Part shown: positions 42,946 through 54,500 of the stretch, one piece after another
How positions within the stretch are numbered: the first letter of the stretch is position 1
Layout: each line of letters begins with the position of its first letter
Assembly: GCF_011397635.1 (NCBI RefSeq)
Contig: NC_064765.1
Coordinates: 33,709,132-33,773,131 of the forward strand
Length of the DNA: 64,000 nt
Direction of reading: 5' to 3'
Origin: Epinephelus fuscoguttatus
Taxonomy: Eukaryota > Chordata > Actinopteri > Perciformes > Serranidae
Notes under the pieces: model-generated
What the model saw: the letters and a program-made list of their open reading frames with translations, nothing else
Database searches by the model: none
Told to the model about the DNA's origin: nothing
Translations under genes and position numbers: made by a program

Positions 42946-44192
42946 TTTTCTCTCTCTGTCTCCCTCCCTCCTGTTCATGTGCTCACTGTGCTGTGTGTGC
43001 CTGTAACCACCGCCCTTTCCCCTTCTGCTCACAGTGGACACACAGACGACGCCACACATATTGACCAATCACGTGCGGCTTGAACAGAAAAAAAAACCAA
43101 AAAAAAAAAAACCAAAGCGGCTCCCAATCAGGAGCCTGCTCCTGTCGTTCACTTCAAAGAGCCGACTCTATGAGCTGTTTCGTTCGCGACACATCACTAC
43201 TGCCTTCCAACGTGGGTGATGTGCAGTAGTGGTGTAAGTACCTGGCTTAAACCAGGATATGTGGCACATTTCCTAACTTCTACCACTCAATACCAACACA
43301 TTATTATCATTACCAGTCCTCATTTTTGCTGCATTTAATCGTACGTCACTGTTTATGTTGTTAGGTAGGAGTTAGCTGACGTTTTTTCTAGCTACAAAAC
43401 GTTACAGGTGGTCAGTACCACTGTCCTCTGTTTGAATTGGAATGAAAGAAGCTAGCTGTTGTGTCATGTGCATGTGTTAATATTAAAGCCAAGGTGCTGC
43501 TGACTAGCTAACTGACTGGATGTCCATTAACATTATAACTCCTATTGTGACAAGAAGGGAAAAGGCAGAAACAAACATTGAAAAAGCCAATTACTGTTAA
43601 TGTGTTAATGTTACATGTTGTGCATTGCATTTCAAATAAAAGTCCAAAAAATAAGTCCAAGGTCCATTTTTGGTATTTTTGGTACTCACTATAGGGGGCT
43701 GGTTTACTCCAGAAACATACATACTGTTTATGTGTATGTTGAGGAGCTGCTGTATCAAAATGAGTTGTCTTCCCCCAGAAATTAGGGTTACAGTATGTTT
43801 CTTTTATGATTCCAATCCATTCTTCTTTTGCTGTGGCTCAGCATTAAATAACCTTTATCAAATTTGATGGTTTAGTCACAGACTTTCCCAAAAAGTGTTG
43901 TGCTTTTCTTTCACAAATGTGGGAATGAAATTGAGTTAAAATGTACAAAACAGTGAAATTTATTTTGGCAGCTCTCTGGGTGCTCAGCACCCCTAAACCT
44001 CTGATCCTAGAATTGCCCCTGCTTGTTGGGCTGAGTAATTAGCAAATTTTAGCATGCTAACACACTAATCAAAGATACTGAACATGTAATTATACTAAAT
44101 TATCATAAACATCAGAATGTTGCCATGCTAGCATTAGCATTTCCTCAAAGCACCTCTGTGCCAAAGTACAGTGCAAGCTTCCATGGTTGTAG

Positions 44193-44405
44193 ATTATAGA
44201 CTGTATCAAATAATGTACATGGCCACTGTGACATCACCCATTGGTTTGTGGACTCAGGTTTTGAAGCCTAGAGTTCGGCACTTCTGAATTTTTCGAGCCA
44301 GAAGTGACCATTTTTGGACGAGGTTGGAGCTGTGGGGAGGAGCAGTGGGTGGATCGGACTCACAGACTGTGGTGATGCAATGTCAGCGGACAGTAGTCTA
44401 CAATT
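44193..44405 (+). mobile_element. Fragment of the ATAGACTGTAT-family MITE
   Basis: ATAGACTGTATCAAATAATG, GACATCACCC, TTTGTGGACTC and GAGCCAGAAGTGACCATTTT align in order with 33486-33660. No right arm was seen. Confidence 0.6.
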
Positions 44406-45085
44406 GTAATTTATACTTCAACAACTACATCTACCATCCTATTGACCCTGAATCATGTAAGCACAGAGTTGTCCCATAGGCACTCCATTTTGTTGCTTAA
44501 GAAACTGAATCTAGCCTTTAATACCCTATAGGCCAGAGGCCTTGTTTTTGACATACATACTGCAACCAATCTGCAACCCCTCTGTATCATATTCACTTTA
44601 TGAGGGAAATATTTCAGTGTAGGAAATATAATTCAAATTGAATACTGAATACCCTCTTGGCTTGTGCAGAGAAGGGCTTCACCGACAAAAGGGCTTGATC
44701 TAAATTCTAAATGAGAGGTTTTGGGGATTGTCAAAATAAAAAAGAAAATTTTGAAAAATTAAAATTAAAAAAAAAGTAACATCCCAGCCACCCCCTCATC
44801 TGACAAGTAAAGAACACTCCCTGATAATGAGTGTGTATAAATCCAACTCTTTTTATATCAATTTTTAATAATGGTGTTGTTTTTGGCTATTATACTGCGA
44901 AAAACTTTAATAAACAGATAATTACAAAAAAGTCTAAATCTTCGTGATCTTGCTGTGGGATCAACAAATTGTACCAACACATCATCACAACAACTCTGCT
45001 CAAATCCCTCTACTATAAAAACATTCATGTTGATAGGTAGAAAAAACTGTCTGTCAACTGTGTGCGTGGCCTCGTTCATGCTCTT
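44406..45085. other. Intergenic, nothing recognised
   Basis: AT-rich spacer immediately upstream of the inferred BLTP1 promoter. Confidence 0.3.
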
Positions 45086-45180
45086 CTCTCATTGGTCAGT
45101 CTCCGACGTGCCATTTTTCCTATTGGTCAATGTTGTGACTGCTCTCTCGACAGAGCAGGAAGAGATGCAAACTGGCCGTC
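45086..45180 (+). promoter_or_regulatory. Putative BLTP1 promoter with paired inverted CCAAT boxes
   Basis: ATTGGTCA occurs at 45091 and 45122, 31 bp apart; both are inverted CCAAT boxes of the NF-Y type. They lie just upstream of a plausible first exon. No TATA box was noticed. The assignment is by position and motifs. Confidence 0.5.
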
Positions 45181-45300
45181 TGCCAGGTAAATATTCAACA
45201 GAGGATGCTAGCTGTGCCCATGTCGGACGCGACAAAAGGACAGCAACTCCTGAATAAGTGGAGCAAAGATGAAACCACATGCTTTATCGAGAACATTAAG
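45181..45300 (+). other. BLTP1 5' UTR exon (inferred) with alternative donors and an upstream ORF
   Basis: Two good donors are present: CTGCCAG/GTAAAT after 45186 and ATTAAG/GTATGT after 45300. The longer form contains an open frame from ATG at 45205 (second in-frame ATG at 45220) that runs to the donor in phase 0 and includes LNKWSKDETTCFIENIK. If spliced to 51449 it adds VSD and stops at TGA 51458-51460, in frame with and 12 nt before the BLTP1 start codon. The exon itself is inferred; an unrelated gene's exon is possible. Confidence 0.4.
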
Positions 45301-46320
45301 GTATGTTCCAATAACCAAGGGACTTGTTTTCACAGTTTGAAAAAGGAGAAGTTAAAGGGTGCGGCCTGCCGTTGTTAGCTTGCTAGCTAACCTCAATGCT
45401 AACGTTATGATATGCAGCGGTTAGCTTAATAACTGCATTATCCACAAGCTAAAACGTCATTAGCAAAGACGCTGACTGACCGCGCCGGGTGGGTCAGCAG
45501 TCCGATGTATAAACGTTATAAACGCCAACAAATGAAACATTTTAGGGAACAGTTCGCTTGTGTTGCTTGTGTTGAGGATAATGCCTAGGAAAGACCTAGG
45601 ATTAGCTAACGTTAGCTTGGTGTGTGGTTAGTGACAGGTATGGGTCTGTGTTCAGAATTATATTTGAAATCAAGTGCATAGTTAATTCAGCCATGGATCA
45701 CGCCTGGTCATGTGTAACTTTAGCGAAACACACAACCTTATGTGAAGATAGAGAGCCGTCCCAACGATAACTTAGCTTTAACAGTTAAATATGTAAACAA
45801 AGCCAAAAGACAGTCACATACTGCTCCCTATTCTCTTGTCATCTTCACTGTCTTGTTCAACGTTATGCAACATTCAACACCTACAACGCAAACGAAAGTG
45901 ATTTGAATCAAATGTTTGATTTGGCAAAACTGTTGCTTTGGGAGTCAGGAGTGTGCCAAATAACCGTCCACACTAACTCCAAAAAGGTCATATTCACAAA
46001 GGCGCGTATTTTGCTGATAAGCAAGGTCAGATTAAAGTTCATAGCCGGTGTTTTAGTGTAGTTTGGCGTGTTGAGCAGGGTCAGATGTGCCAGATAGGTT
46101 TGGTACACACATGTAGGTAATCCTAGTGCATCCATTTAGTTTTACTATGTTGTTTTCAACATGGAGCAACATGACAGCAGCAGCACTATATGTCTTGATA
46201 TTTAAGCTTGTTTGTTAACCTGTGACATGTCTTGTGAGCAAGTGTGATTGTGCAGTGCTTGGCTATTTTTTTTAATGTATTATTAAGAAGCAGAAGTAAT
46301 CCCACAGTGGCTGTTTAGAT

Positions 46321-46792
46321 CAAGGGTCAGCAACCTTTACTGTCAAAAGAGCCATTTCTGATTATAAATAATAATAAAGAAAAACAAATCAGACTGGAGC
46401 TGCAAAACATATCTGAGCCTTATAATGAAGGCAACACAGCGTATTCATTTTAAATTGGCCTATCAACATTACTGTTGTTACTAAGTTTAAATGAGCATTA
46501 TTAATATGTTTTGCAACAAAGTGCCTCCTCTGCAGTGGACTATTTATGATTATTTGGTACTTTAAAGATTTGGCAGTAAAGGCAAACAAATCAGTCTGTC
46601 CAGGCACTATTAAATTCTCAATTTTCCTCTGAGACTTTTCCTTTTTGGATTTGGAAATCATAGCTAGCCTAAATAAATTATAAACTATTATTCATTTCCT
46701 TATGATTTTTTTTTTGTCAAAGCAACAGGGAGCCAATGGAAAGTGGTTAAAGAGTCTCATGTGGCTCCAGAGCGACGGGTTGCCTTCCCCTG
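46321..46792 (+). mobile_element. Non-autonomous hAT (Charlie-like), 472 bp, exact TSD
   Basis: GTTTAGAT flanks both sides (46313-46320 and 46793-46800) and fits the hAT target pattern nTnnnnAn. The ends CAAGGGTCAGCAACCTTTAC and GGGTTGCCTTCCCCTG are imperfect inverted repeats. AAAGAGCCATTT and CATGTGGCTCC lie just inside. These ends are typical of vertebrate hAT-Charlie MITEs. Confidence 0.93.
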
Positions 46793-47677
46793 GTTTAGAT
46801 GTATGTTTCCCAGACCCCTGTTAGGTTTGCAAACAGTTCCTTTCCCAAACTGTAGTCTTGTAGGTTAGTTGTTGCTGCTGTGTTTGGTCCGATGTGAACA
46901 TCTGTTGGGAGGGTCCTTAACATAAACAAGTGTGGAAGCAGCTGTGGCAGACAGTTGCGTAGCTGACATAATTCCTCTCCTTACTTTATTTAAGTCAGCA
47001 CTCCTAAACCAAAAGTGAAAACACTCAGGTTTCAGGTACCTGTGATGAATCACTGACAGCACTGATCTTTCTGGGATGGCAGCATACTCTTTGCTCATAT
47101 CTCATAACTCATGTAGGGGATTACTCAGAACATGAACCTGCTGTACAGGAATACCTGTGCTGTGATCTGTTCAGATGGACTGAATCACAGTCAGGTAGTG
47201 TAGTGAGCGATACACAGATACTTATGTATACATACAGTGTGTTACATTTAGGTGAAGTAACTGTGGTTGTGATTCCAAAAACTTCTTTCTTTCTTTGAAG
47301 TTAAGTTGACCAGCTAAATGAGCATCTGCCTCCTGCCTGGTTTGACGTAGTAAACAAATGCATCAGCCAGAATTGGTTTGCATCAGCAGGCATCTTTAGT
47401 CGAGTCCCCTATGAGATTCAGATCTTCAGAATGTCAAATTTAATAGCAAATCAAATTTTGTATCTTAAGATATTTGTCAAAAAAGGCAAATCTAGAAACA
47501 GTGTTTTCTGTAAGAGAGAGTGCAGGGTTTGGTTACATCTCAGTGGTTTTACAGCCAACGTCATTTAAGGTGGATTAGATTAGAGGATTTGTGTTTGTGT
47601 GAGTCTCTGTGCGTAACAGTATTCGAGCTTTTGACTCCTAAGCATGGGCTGACTGGGATCACAGTATACACTTGTAG

Positions 47678-47678
<1 letters not shown>

Positions 47679-47724
<46 letters not shown>
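47679..47724 (+). repeat. (CA)n microsatellite, about 23 units
   Basis: An uninterrupted CA dinucleotide tract in BLTP1 intron 1. It produces artefactual Cys/Val and Thr/His ORFs. Confidence 0.97.
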
Positions 47725-47727
<3 letters not shown>

Positions 47728-48344
47728 CCATTAATGTGCAACAACCTTCCACCAGCCTGGCCACACACAAACAAAATAAAATAATCCCCCCTGTAGAAGC
47801 AAAGTCCACGTCACCAAATGCAGCCTATGTTCTCATCATGTGCACGCTTATATAGCTAATGATGATCACGTGTGGTGTCCCACATAGCAAGCCCTTTATT
47901 TTAAAGGTACAGTTCACTCCAAAACTGTAAATACATATTTTTCCTCTTACCTGTGGTGCTGTTTATCAATCTAGATTGTTTTGATGTGAGTTGCTGAGTG
48001 TTGGAGATATCAGCCGTAGAGATGTCTCCCTTCTTTCCAGTGTAATGGAACTAGATGTCACTCAGCTTGTGATGCCCAAAGTGTCAAAATAATACATTTA
48101 AAAAACTCAACAGCAATGTCACTTTTCAGAAATTACGACCTGGTTACATAAGAAAATCCACAGACCTTGTTGTGAGCAGTTTCATGTAGGAACTATTTTT
48201 TTGTCTACCAAACTGCACCTGCCAGCTGTATCACCATGCAAAAGGAAGGATGCATCTACTGCTAGCTAGGGATTTGAACTGAAAAGATTTTATTGATAGC
48301 AATGCCATTATCGATTCTGCTCATCAGTCTCATTCTTTATCGGT

Positions 48345-48535
48345 TCCCTTATCAATAGTAGAAGCACTGCATTTGTATAGTGCTTTTCTAGTCTTGCGAC
48401 CACTCAAAGCACTTTTACACTACGTGTCACATTCACAAAAACATTCACACACTGGTGGCCGAGGCTACCATACAAGGTGCCACCTGCTTCTCAGTAGTTA
48501 CCACTGATACACACTCACACACAGATGGAAGAGCA
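48345..48535 (-). mobile_element. 5'-truncated SINE, reverse orientation
   Basis: Its complement matches the 3' part of the SINE at 26573-26865 (TGACCACTCAAAGCACTTT-like here as CGACCACTCAAAGCACTTTT; GGCCGAGGCTACCATACAAG). The tRNA head is missing. Confidence 0.75.
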
Positions 48536-48584
48536 ATTCAGCATGCGGACTGGAGGAGCTGCATGACCTGTTCTACTTTCTGAG

Positions 48585-48909
48585 TAGGGGTGCAATGGTA
48601 CAGGTAGCCCACGTTACGGCCCGTACCTTGGTTTTTTGGGCCATGGTTTCGGTACGTGCTTTGTGCGTAAAGAGAACCCCAAAATGATCTCTTTATTTTC
48701 CTTGACTTTGCACTTGACATGCTGCTGTGTTGTGCTACAGCCTATTCAAGTGCTGGCATTTGTTATTTACGTGACAACGCCTGAACGCAACACAGGCTCT
48801 GCTCCATAGACGAGCTCGGTTATAATTGTTGGTCAGGAAGATACGGCCCGGGCGGCGCTCTTGTGTGCTCACCTGTGTCTGTGTGTCTGTGTGCGCATTG
48901 GGGCCGAAC
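48585..48909 (+). mobile_element. hAT left end, host of the next element
   Basis: TAGGGGTGCAATGGTACAGG followed by CGTACC/GGTACG motifs is a hAT-style terminus. Host sequence resumes after 49852. A matching right end GTACCATTGCACCCC was not found. A ~95-bp stretch (CACTTGACATGCTGCTGTGT onward, 48711-48805) recurs as a direct repeat inside the nested element at 49620-49710. Confidence 0.5.
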
Positions 48910-49843
48910 TAGTGCTGCACGATTAATCTAATTGCAATCGCGATGTCAGACTGTGCGATTACGTAACCGCATAAAAGGCTGCGATTTGCGATTTAATGTA
49001 GGCTAAATAAATGTTAACGTGTGTGTCTGTGAACGTGACTGCCTCTCCTGTAGTGTGTGGAGTTTGTTGACATCACACCCACAAGCTATCGTGGTGCGTG
49101 CACGACCAAGAACAGCCTGAGTTGGTGGCGAAAAAAACGTCTGTTACATGGCGATACTTTGGATTCAGGTACGGTGACGTTGAACAGAAAGACGTGCTGT
49201 GTAAGTGTAAAAGTTAAAGTCGCCATGTCCCGCGGCAACACGACCAATCTATATCAGTACTTGAGACGCTACGTGGTGACTTTAACTTTTACACTTTTAC
49301 ACAGCCAACTTTCTGTCCAGTGTCGCTGTACCTGAAAGACATGCTGTGTAAAAGTATAAAAGTTAAAGTCACCACGTCCCGCGGCAACACGACCAATCTG
49401 TATCAACATTTGAGACAGCACAGCACAGGGAAAAGTAGGAAGATCGCATGCGAGAGAAAGCCAAGCTGTGTAACGTTAAAGACAAAGGGACAACTGAAAG
49501 CCGCCAGAGCCTCATAAAACAACATCCAAGCACAGTTAAGCAAACATTTGTAAGTGTCACAGGGAAATCATGGACTCCATAACAAATGAAAAATTGAGCA
49601 ATTTTGTTCGGGTTCGGCCCACTTGACATGATGCTGTGTTGTGCTATGGCGTGCTGGAATTTGTCATTTACGTGACAATGCCTGAACGCAACACAGGCTC
49701 GCTCCGCTGTGTGTACAGTTCCGTGCTCATGATACCATTTCTTTATTATATTTTATTGTAATTATATTGTAATTGCAATCGCAAATCGCGATATTGTCCA
49801 CCATAATCGCAATCGCACATTTTTATCAAATCGTGCAGCACTA
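48910..49843 (+). mobile_element. hAT element, 934 bp, exact TSD, with two BED-finger fragments
   Basis: TIRs TAGTGCTGCACGATT and AATCGTGCAGCACTA are perfect over 15 bp, and GGCCGAAC flanks both sides (48902-48909 and 49844-49851). Subterminal AATCGCAATCGCA motifs occur at both ends. Inside, SRGNTTNLYQYLRRY (about 49225-49272) and SRGNTTNLYQHLRQH (about 49374-49420) are the C-terminal halves of BED-type zinc fingers, 149 bp apart. Frames are broken and no catalytic domain remains. Confidence 0.95.
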
Positions 49844-51472
49844 GGCCGAACTCTGCTGTGCGGGACACAGAGCATAGGAGGATTGTAAACGTGGGACCAT
49901 GTAGAGACAGAAATGACATGCTTTTGTGTAAATAAGATAAATAACATAAGGCTATTTAGTTTGTTTAATGAAAGGACAAGGTACGTAGGGGAAACACAAT
50001 TGTAAGTAGGGGAAACACTAGACATGTTTCAAGCAACGTTTGCAGACAGTGACATTTCTGTTATTATGACAGGATATTTATCTTTGATAACAGACATGCT
50101 GCTAGGTCAGGAAGCAGTAGAGAGTAGAGTGTCAAATACATGGCATTTCTGGAATTTAGGCCCATGTTGTGTAGGAAGATGTTTCATTGCTGTTGTTTCC
50201 CCTCTTACTTCAAATGATCATTTGACAGACAGTGCAGGCAGCTCTGTACAGCACCATCTTTCTTTATGAGCATCAGACAATTTGGAACTGGTTATAGATT
50301 CCCATTCCTACTGCTAGCTCACTTAACACCACTAAGCTAGCTAATGTTACAGCACAGCAGAGAAGGCTGCCAAAAATGTTGACATCTGTTGCAGTCACGA
50401 CCACAAGACTTTTGTCCATGAATAGATGTATGTTTCCTTCTGCGTGGTGATACGGTTGATGGGTGTAGTTTGGTTGAAAGAAAATAGTTCCTACATGAAA
50501 CTGCTCAATACAAGTTCTGTGTAACTGGGTCATAATTTCTGGATAGAGACATTGCTGTTGAGTTTTTCAAATATTTTTTGACACTTTGAGCACCACAGCC
50601 CTGTGCCATCTGGTTCCATTATATTCAATATAAGCCAGACATCTCCATGGCCGATATCTTCAACAATCGGCAGCTAACACCAAAACTTTCTAGATAAGAT
50701 ATTTATTTCAAGTTAGTTCCCCATGTTCAGCTTTTATGAAGGGGGGGGGGGCTACAATTATTTTAATTCTTAAACAACTATTTAAGAACTGTATGATACC
50801 GTTATATGCTAAGGTAACTTTGACCTTTTTTAGGTATGTTGGCACCATATACAAATTTATTTGTAATAAAGAATGCACCTTTTACCCACAGCTCTTCATC
50901 TAACCAGTCTTTCACAAGGTTCCTCCCTTGCACTATTACCTTTGCAAAACGGAAATTTTCTCATGAGCATGGTGAGACATTGGACAATCTATGCATATAA
51001 CGCATCCTTGGCCATACAGACAAGATGTTTTTGTCTTGCACTTGGTATTTTGTTAGCCATAGAAATAGCTTAAAATTTGCATCTCTACTTGGAACATTTG
51101 ACTTCATTCTTTTTTATAGCATTATCACATTTTACAGTTTCATCCTTTTGACACCTGTGGTAAATAGGTGTACATTGAATTTGTGTTATTTTTTTTCCCC
51201 TCATGTCTTTTTATTTGTATGGTATACAATTCCATGTACCACCACTTCAATTTAAGAATTAGGTTTTAGGTAACTGTCTCTTCCTGGAAAACTTATGCAG
51301 CACCTATTGGTGCATTAATAATGTTTCAACATACATTATCTTGTAAAATGTATCATAATTGGTTTCTTTGCTGTGGTGCTACAGTGGATATCCTGTTTTG
51401 TGCATGTGCCATGGAAGTAAAGTAAAAATTTGCCTGTTCTAGTTTTAGGTATCCGACTGAGAGTCTGTAGCC

Positions 51473-51578
51473 ATGGACGGGCATGTTGCCAAAAACAATG
51501 AAAGCACTTTCCCCAGCTTCGTGGACCTGGATGACTTTCTCAACAAGCACAACTCGAACTTCATCTGGCTCCTTGTCG
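51473..51578 (+). CDS. bltp1: BLTP1 coding exon 1
   Basis: ATG in a strong context (GTAGCCATGG). It encodes MDGHVAKNNESTFPSFVDLD and DFLNKHNSNFIWLLV, then a split Ala codon before GTAAGT. The exon begins at 51449 after TTTTAG, with 24 nt of 5' UTR including an in-frame TGA. Confidence 0.95.
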
Positions 51579-54500
51579 GTAAGTAGTCTGTGTCTGCACT
51601 GTGGGAAAAACAGGCACATCAATGGATATTTTTCTTGAAATTTCAACTTATCTGTCACATGTAAAGTGCAAACCTGTCAGCACTGGATCAAGTTGCATTT
51701 TAGTGGCTTAGCAGCCTCATAGAAAATGTGTTATCACTTCCTTTGGTCTAAACTATGTGGAAAAAATGTAGTACTTTGATTTATACCTCATATATTAAAG
51801 ATATTCTATGTAGGATTTTCCTAAGAAGCGATGTATAGACTTATACAAAAATAATTTTTTTCAGTCATCACTTATGACCCAATAGAAGTGTGTGGCAGTG
51901 TATTTATCTGCAGAGACTGTCCTCTGCCTGTATTTTCCTCCTTTTTTGCTGTGGTTGGGATGGTCCTGGGCACAGTGTGCAGGTGAGGTTGGGACCCATC
52001 TGAGAGGAAGTTGCGAAAGTTGTAGATGAAGTGGCAAAAAAACGCCAATATAGCGAGCGAAAGTGAATCTGGAGTTGGCTTTCATTTTCACTGACGAGGC
52101 TGTAAACAAACACTAACAAACAATTCCTGCATATATACCTTTAAACGTAGTTTGGCAAACATGTTATCCTGCCAGGTACAAATATTTCCTATTTGGAGGA
52201 GTGATGATATTATTTCAGTTCCTCTCACTTAATAGGAGATGATGATGGCTACACTGATATAATTGACCCTCTTTGGCCTTCACACTCATCATTTAAGATG
52301 TAGTTAAACATTAAAGCCATAGCAGTGGCTCATTTGGCAAATTCTGTAGCTATGGTGGCATTCAAAATTATTTCAGTATTTGTTTATGATAAGTTCCCTT
52401 GACATATGCGCCATGATGTTAAGGTTTACTATGCAGGGTTGTCGATTACTGTCTGTGAACATGCTCGCCAGCAAAATAAAAAGTAAAAGCCAACCTTAGA
52501 TTCACTTTCGTTTAGCGTTTTACCTCGCAGAAGTTGCCTTTTGTTTTCAGCGCTGTGTCACTTGGCTGCCAGCTGCTTGAGGTCTGGTTACTACCTTTCT
52601 TTTAATAAAGCCCTGACCGCATTTTAGGGCTGTGGGGGAACACACCCATAAACATCCTGTCACAGAAAATAAGAAGAAAATAAAAAAAATTCAGGCAGAG
52701 TCTCAGCAGATAAATACACTGCCACGCACTTGTAATGGTTTATAAGTGATGATTGAGAGGGATTATTTCTGCATGCGCCTATACTTTTTGTTATTTAGTA
52801 AAATCCTGCACAGTATATCTTTAAATAAACTTAAGTTTGTTGCATGGAGCTTGATATAAAATATTATTAAAGTGTGTAATATTACATAATGTGTTTTAAA
52901 ATCTCATTCTACAAAAGTCTTAATTAGTTTTTGCTTTTAATGCTTTATTCAGCTGACTGTATGATAGTTTAATTGTGATTTAATTAAATTAACGCATGAC
53001 TAATGATGGTTTCCAATTATTACTCAGTCAAGCTCTCGGTGCAGGTCTCAGTAGATATCGAATGGCTGACAGAATGAAGCTGCTATCTTCTTTGTACGAG
53101 GGGAAAAAAAATCAAACAAAACCTTAAGTGCAGCATTAAAACCCAGCTGTCAGCCCAGATATGAAAGAATAACTAGCTTACTACATGAATTCCAGGTGAA
53201 CACATTTTCAGGTGGAATTTTTAAAAGGTTTCCAAATCAAGTTACTGGTGTGACTACTACTGCTGTAATGTTGCAGTAATTTCTCTGTGCGTCATATTTG
53301 GAAGAGTAGCATCTGGCACATTGTATTCAAAGACCAATCACAGTTTTTTACCTTATAAACAACAACATAATTAACATATATATATGTATATTTTAAGAGT
53401 TTGACTTAAAAGAGGCCAAATTAGCATCAGTGATCATATTTGAAAGTACAAGCCTGCTTTACTGTTTGGTTCACAAACGCCATTGATGCAAACAAACTAT
53501 TCCAAGCATCGGAAAAATGTTGTTTTGTGTCGTGTGTTATTCCTTGTATTAACAAATCTGACCATGTTGTGTTTTTGTCCTCCAGCCACCATTCTGTCCT
53601 GTGGATGGATCATCTATTTAACTTATTACAACTCCCGCAACATTGGCCTCATCCTCACCCTCATCATCAACAGACTCTACAAGGATGGCTACATTCATAT
53701 TGGTGTGTTCATCAGGAGCTCTGTCACACACTGATGAATAGGGAACAGGAATGCTGCCAAAGCGCTCAGTTCAAGGCGTTAACTCAGTCTGCTGAATATT
53801 TCATGATGAGCCGGCTTCTCTCTGTGATTATCTCCATTGAGTCTGAACAGCAAACTGCAACCAACACCAGATTGAATTTCTCTACATAAAAGACACAGAG
53901 GTTCATTTAGAAAGCACCTTGAGGCCATCAATTTAAGTGTAACTCTGCAATAATTTTTTAGCAAGTGATTAGTTTCTTCCAAAAACATTCATGTCTTTAC
54001 TAAAGAGTAGACCTTGTCAGGTGCGTCTGCTCTGCAATACATCCCTGTGTATTGTACACTCCCAAAAAAATAGTGAAGTACTTTGTAATGACATGCATTC
54101 ACATTGAACATTTTATCAGTAAATTGACAAATTTATAGCAAAGTATGTTGACAGAAATGTGCAGCTAACTGGCTTGTGAGTAAATAGGAAGTGCAAGGAC
54201 AATTACCAAGCAGCATTAAAATCTAATGATGGCAGCCTGGCTTAGTTAACATCTCTTTGCCAGCATGTGTTGCTACAAAGTGAGCAGTCACCCGTGTGCC
54301 TCCTAATCTATTTTTAAAAGTTTGTTGGGTTTGAAAAAATAGACTCAAACTTAAAGGGGACCTATTATGCTCATTTACAGGCTCATACTTGTATTTTGGG
54401 TTTCTACTAGGACATGTTTACTTGCTTTAATGTTCAGAAAACACTTTATTGTCCTCATACTGTCTGTGCTGGAACACCTGTATTCACCCCATGGATGTAA

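Larger units (their letters stand above)
41610..44021 (+). mobile_element. hAT-like element, 2.4 kb, exact 8-bp TSD, nested
   Basis: CTTGTTGG flanks both sides (41602-41609 and 44022-44029). The ends CATAGGTGTTTCTAG and (complement) CAGGGGCAATTCTAG form an imperfect TIR, and CAGCACCCCTAAA is found just inside both ends. The interior holds another element at 42096-42945 and no recognisable transposase. Length and TSD fit a non-autonomous hAT. Confidence 0.87.
40990..44170 (-). repeat. Common fish repeat (reverse copy), split by a hAT
   Basis: The reverse-oriented counterpart of 38380-38930. It has tandem ~120-bp blocks (ACATTCATGGTCCCC; TGCATCAAAGTTTTCA repeated at 41150 and 41273) and ends, after the insertion, with TAGCATGCTAACACACTAATC and CATGCTAGCATTAGCAT at 44049-44140. 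The 41610-44021 element interrupts it exactly at ...CAACTTACTTGTTGG. Confidence 0.6.
47901..50725 (+). mobile_element. TTAA MITE (family B), second copy, with nested elements
   Basis: It starts TTAAAGGTACAGTTCACTCC at 47901. The left arm (to about 48270) matches 13847-14122 plus the sequence after 15274, uninterrupted at GTAGGAAC (48186). The inverted right arm runs from about 50420 to 50700 (AGTTCCTACATGAAACTGCT, GAGACATTGCTGTTGAGTTT). The right terminus is degenerate. Between the arms lie a SINE, a hAT end and a complete hAT MITE. Confidence 0.7.

Noticed and set aside
44955..45257. 100-codon ORF across the BLTP1 promoter
   Set aside because: It spans the CCAAT-box region and the first donor in a frame different from the upstream ORF described. 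It has no domain.
47561..47855. ORFs rich in Thr/His and Cys/Val
   Set aside because: They are translation of the (CA)n microsatellite at 47679-47724.
53440..53889. 149-codon ORF overlapping BLTP1 coding exon 2
   Set aside because: It is in a different frame from the conserved BLTP1 reading, which has splice sites and strong homology. The ORF extends into intron on both sides.
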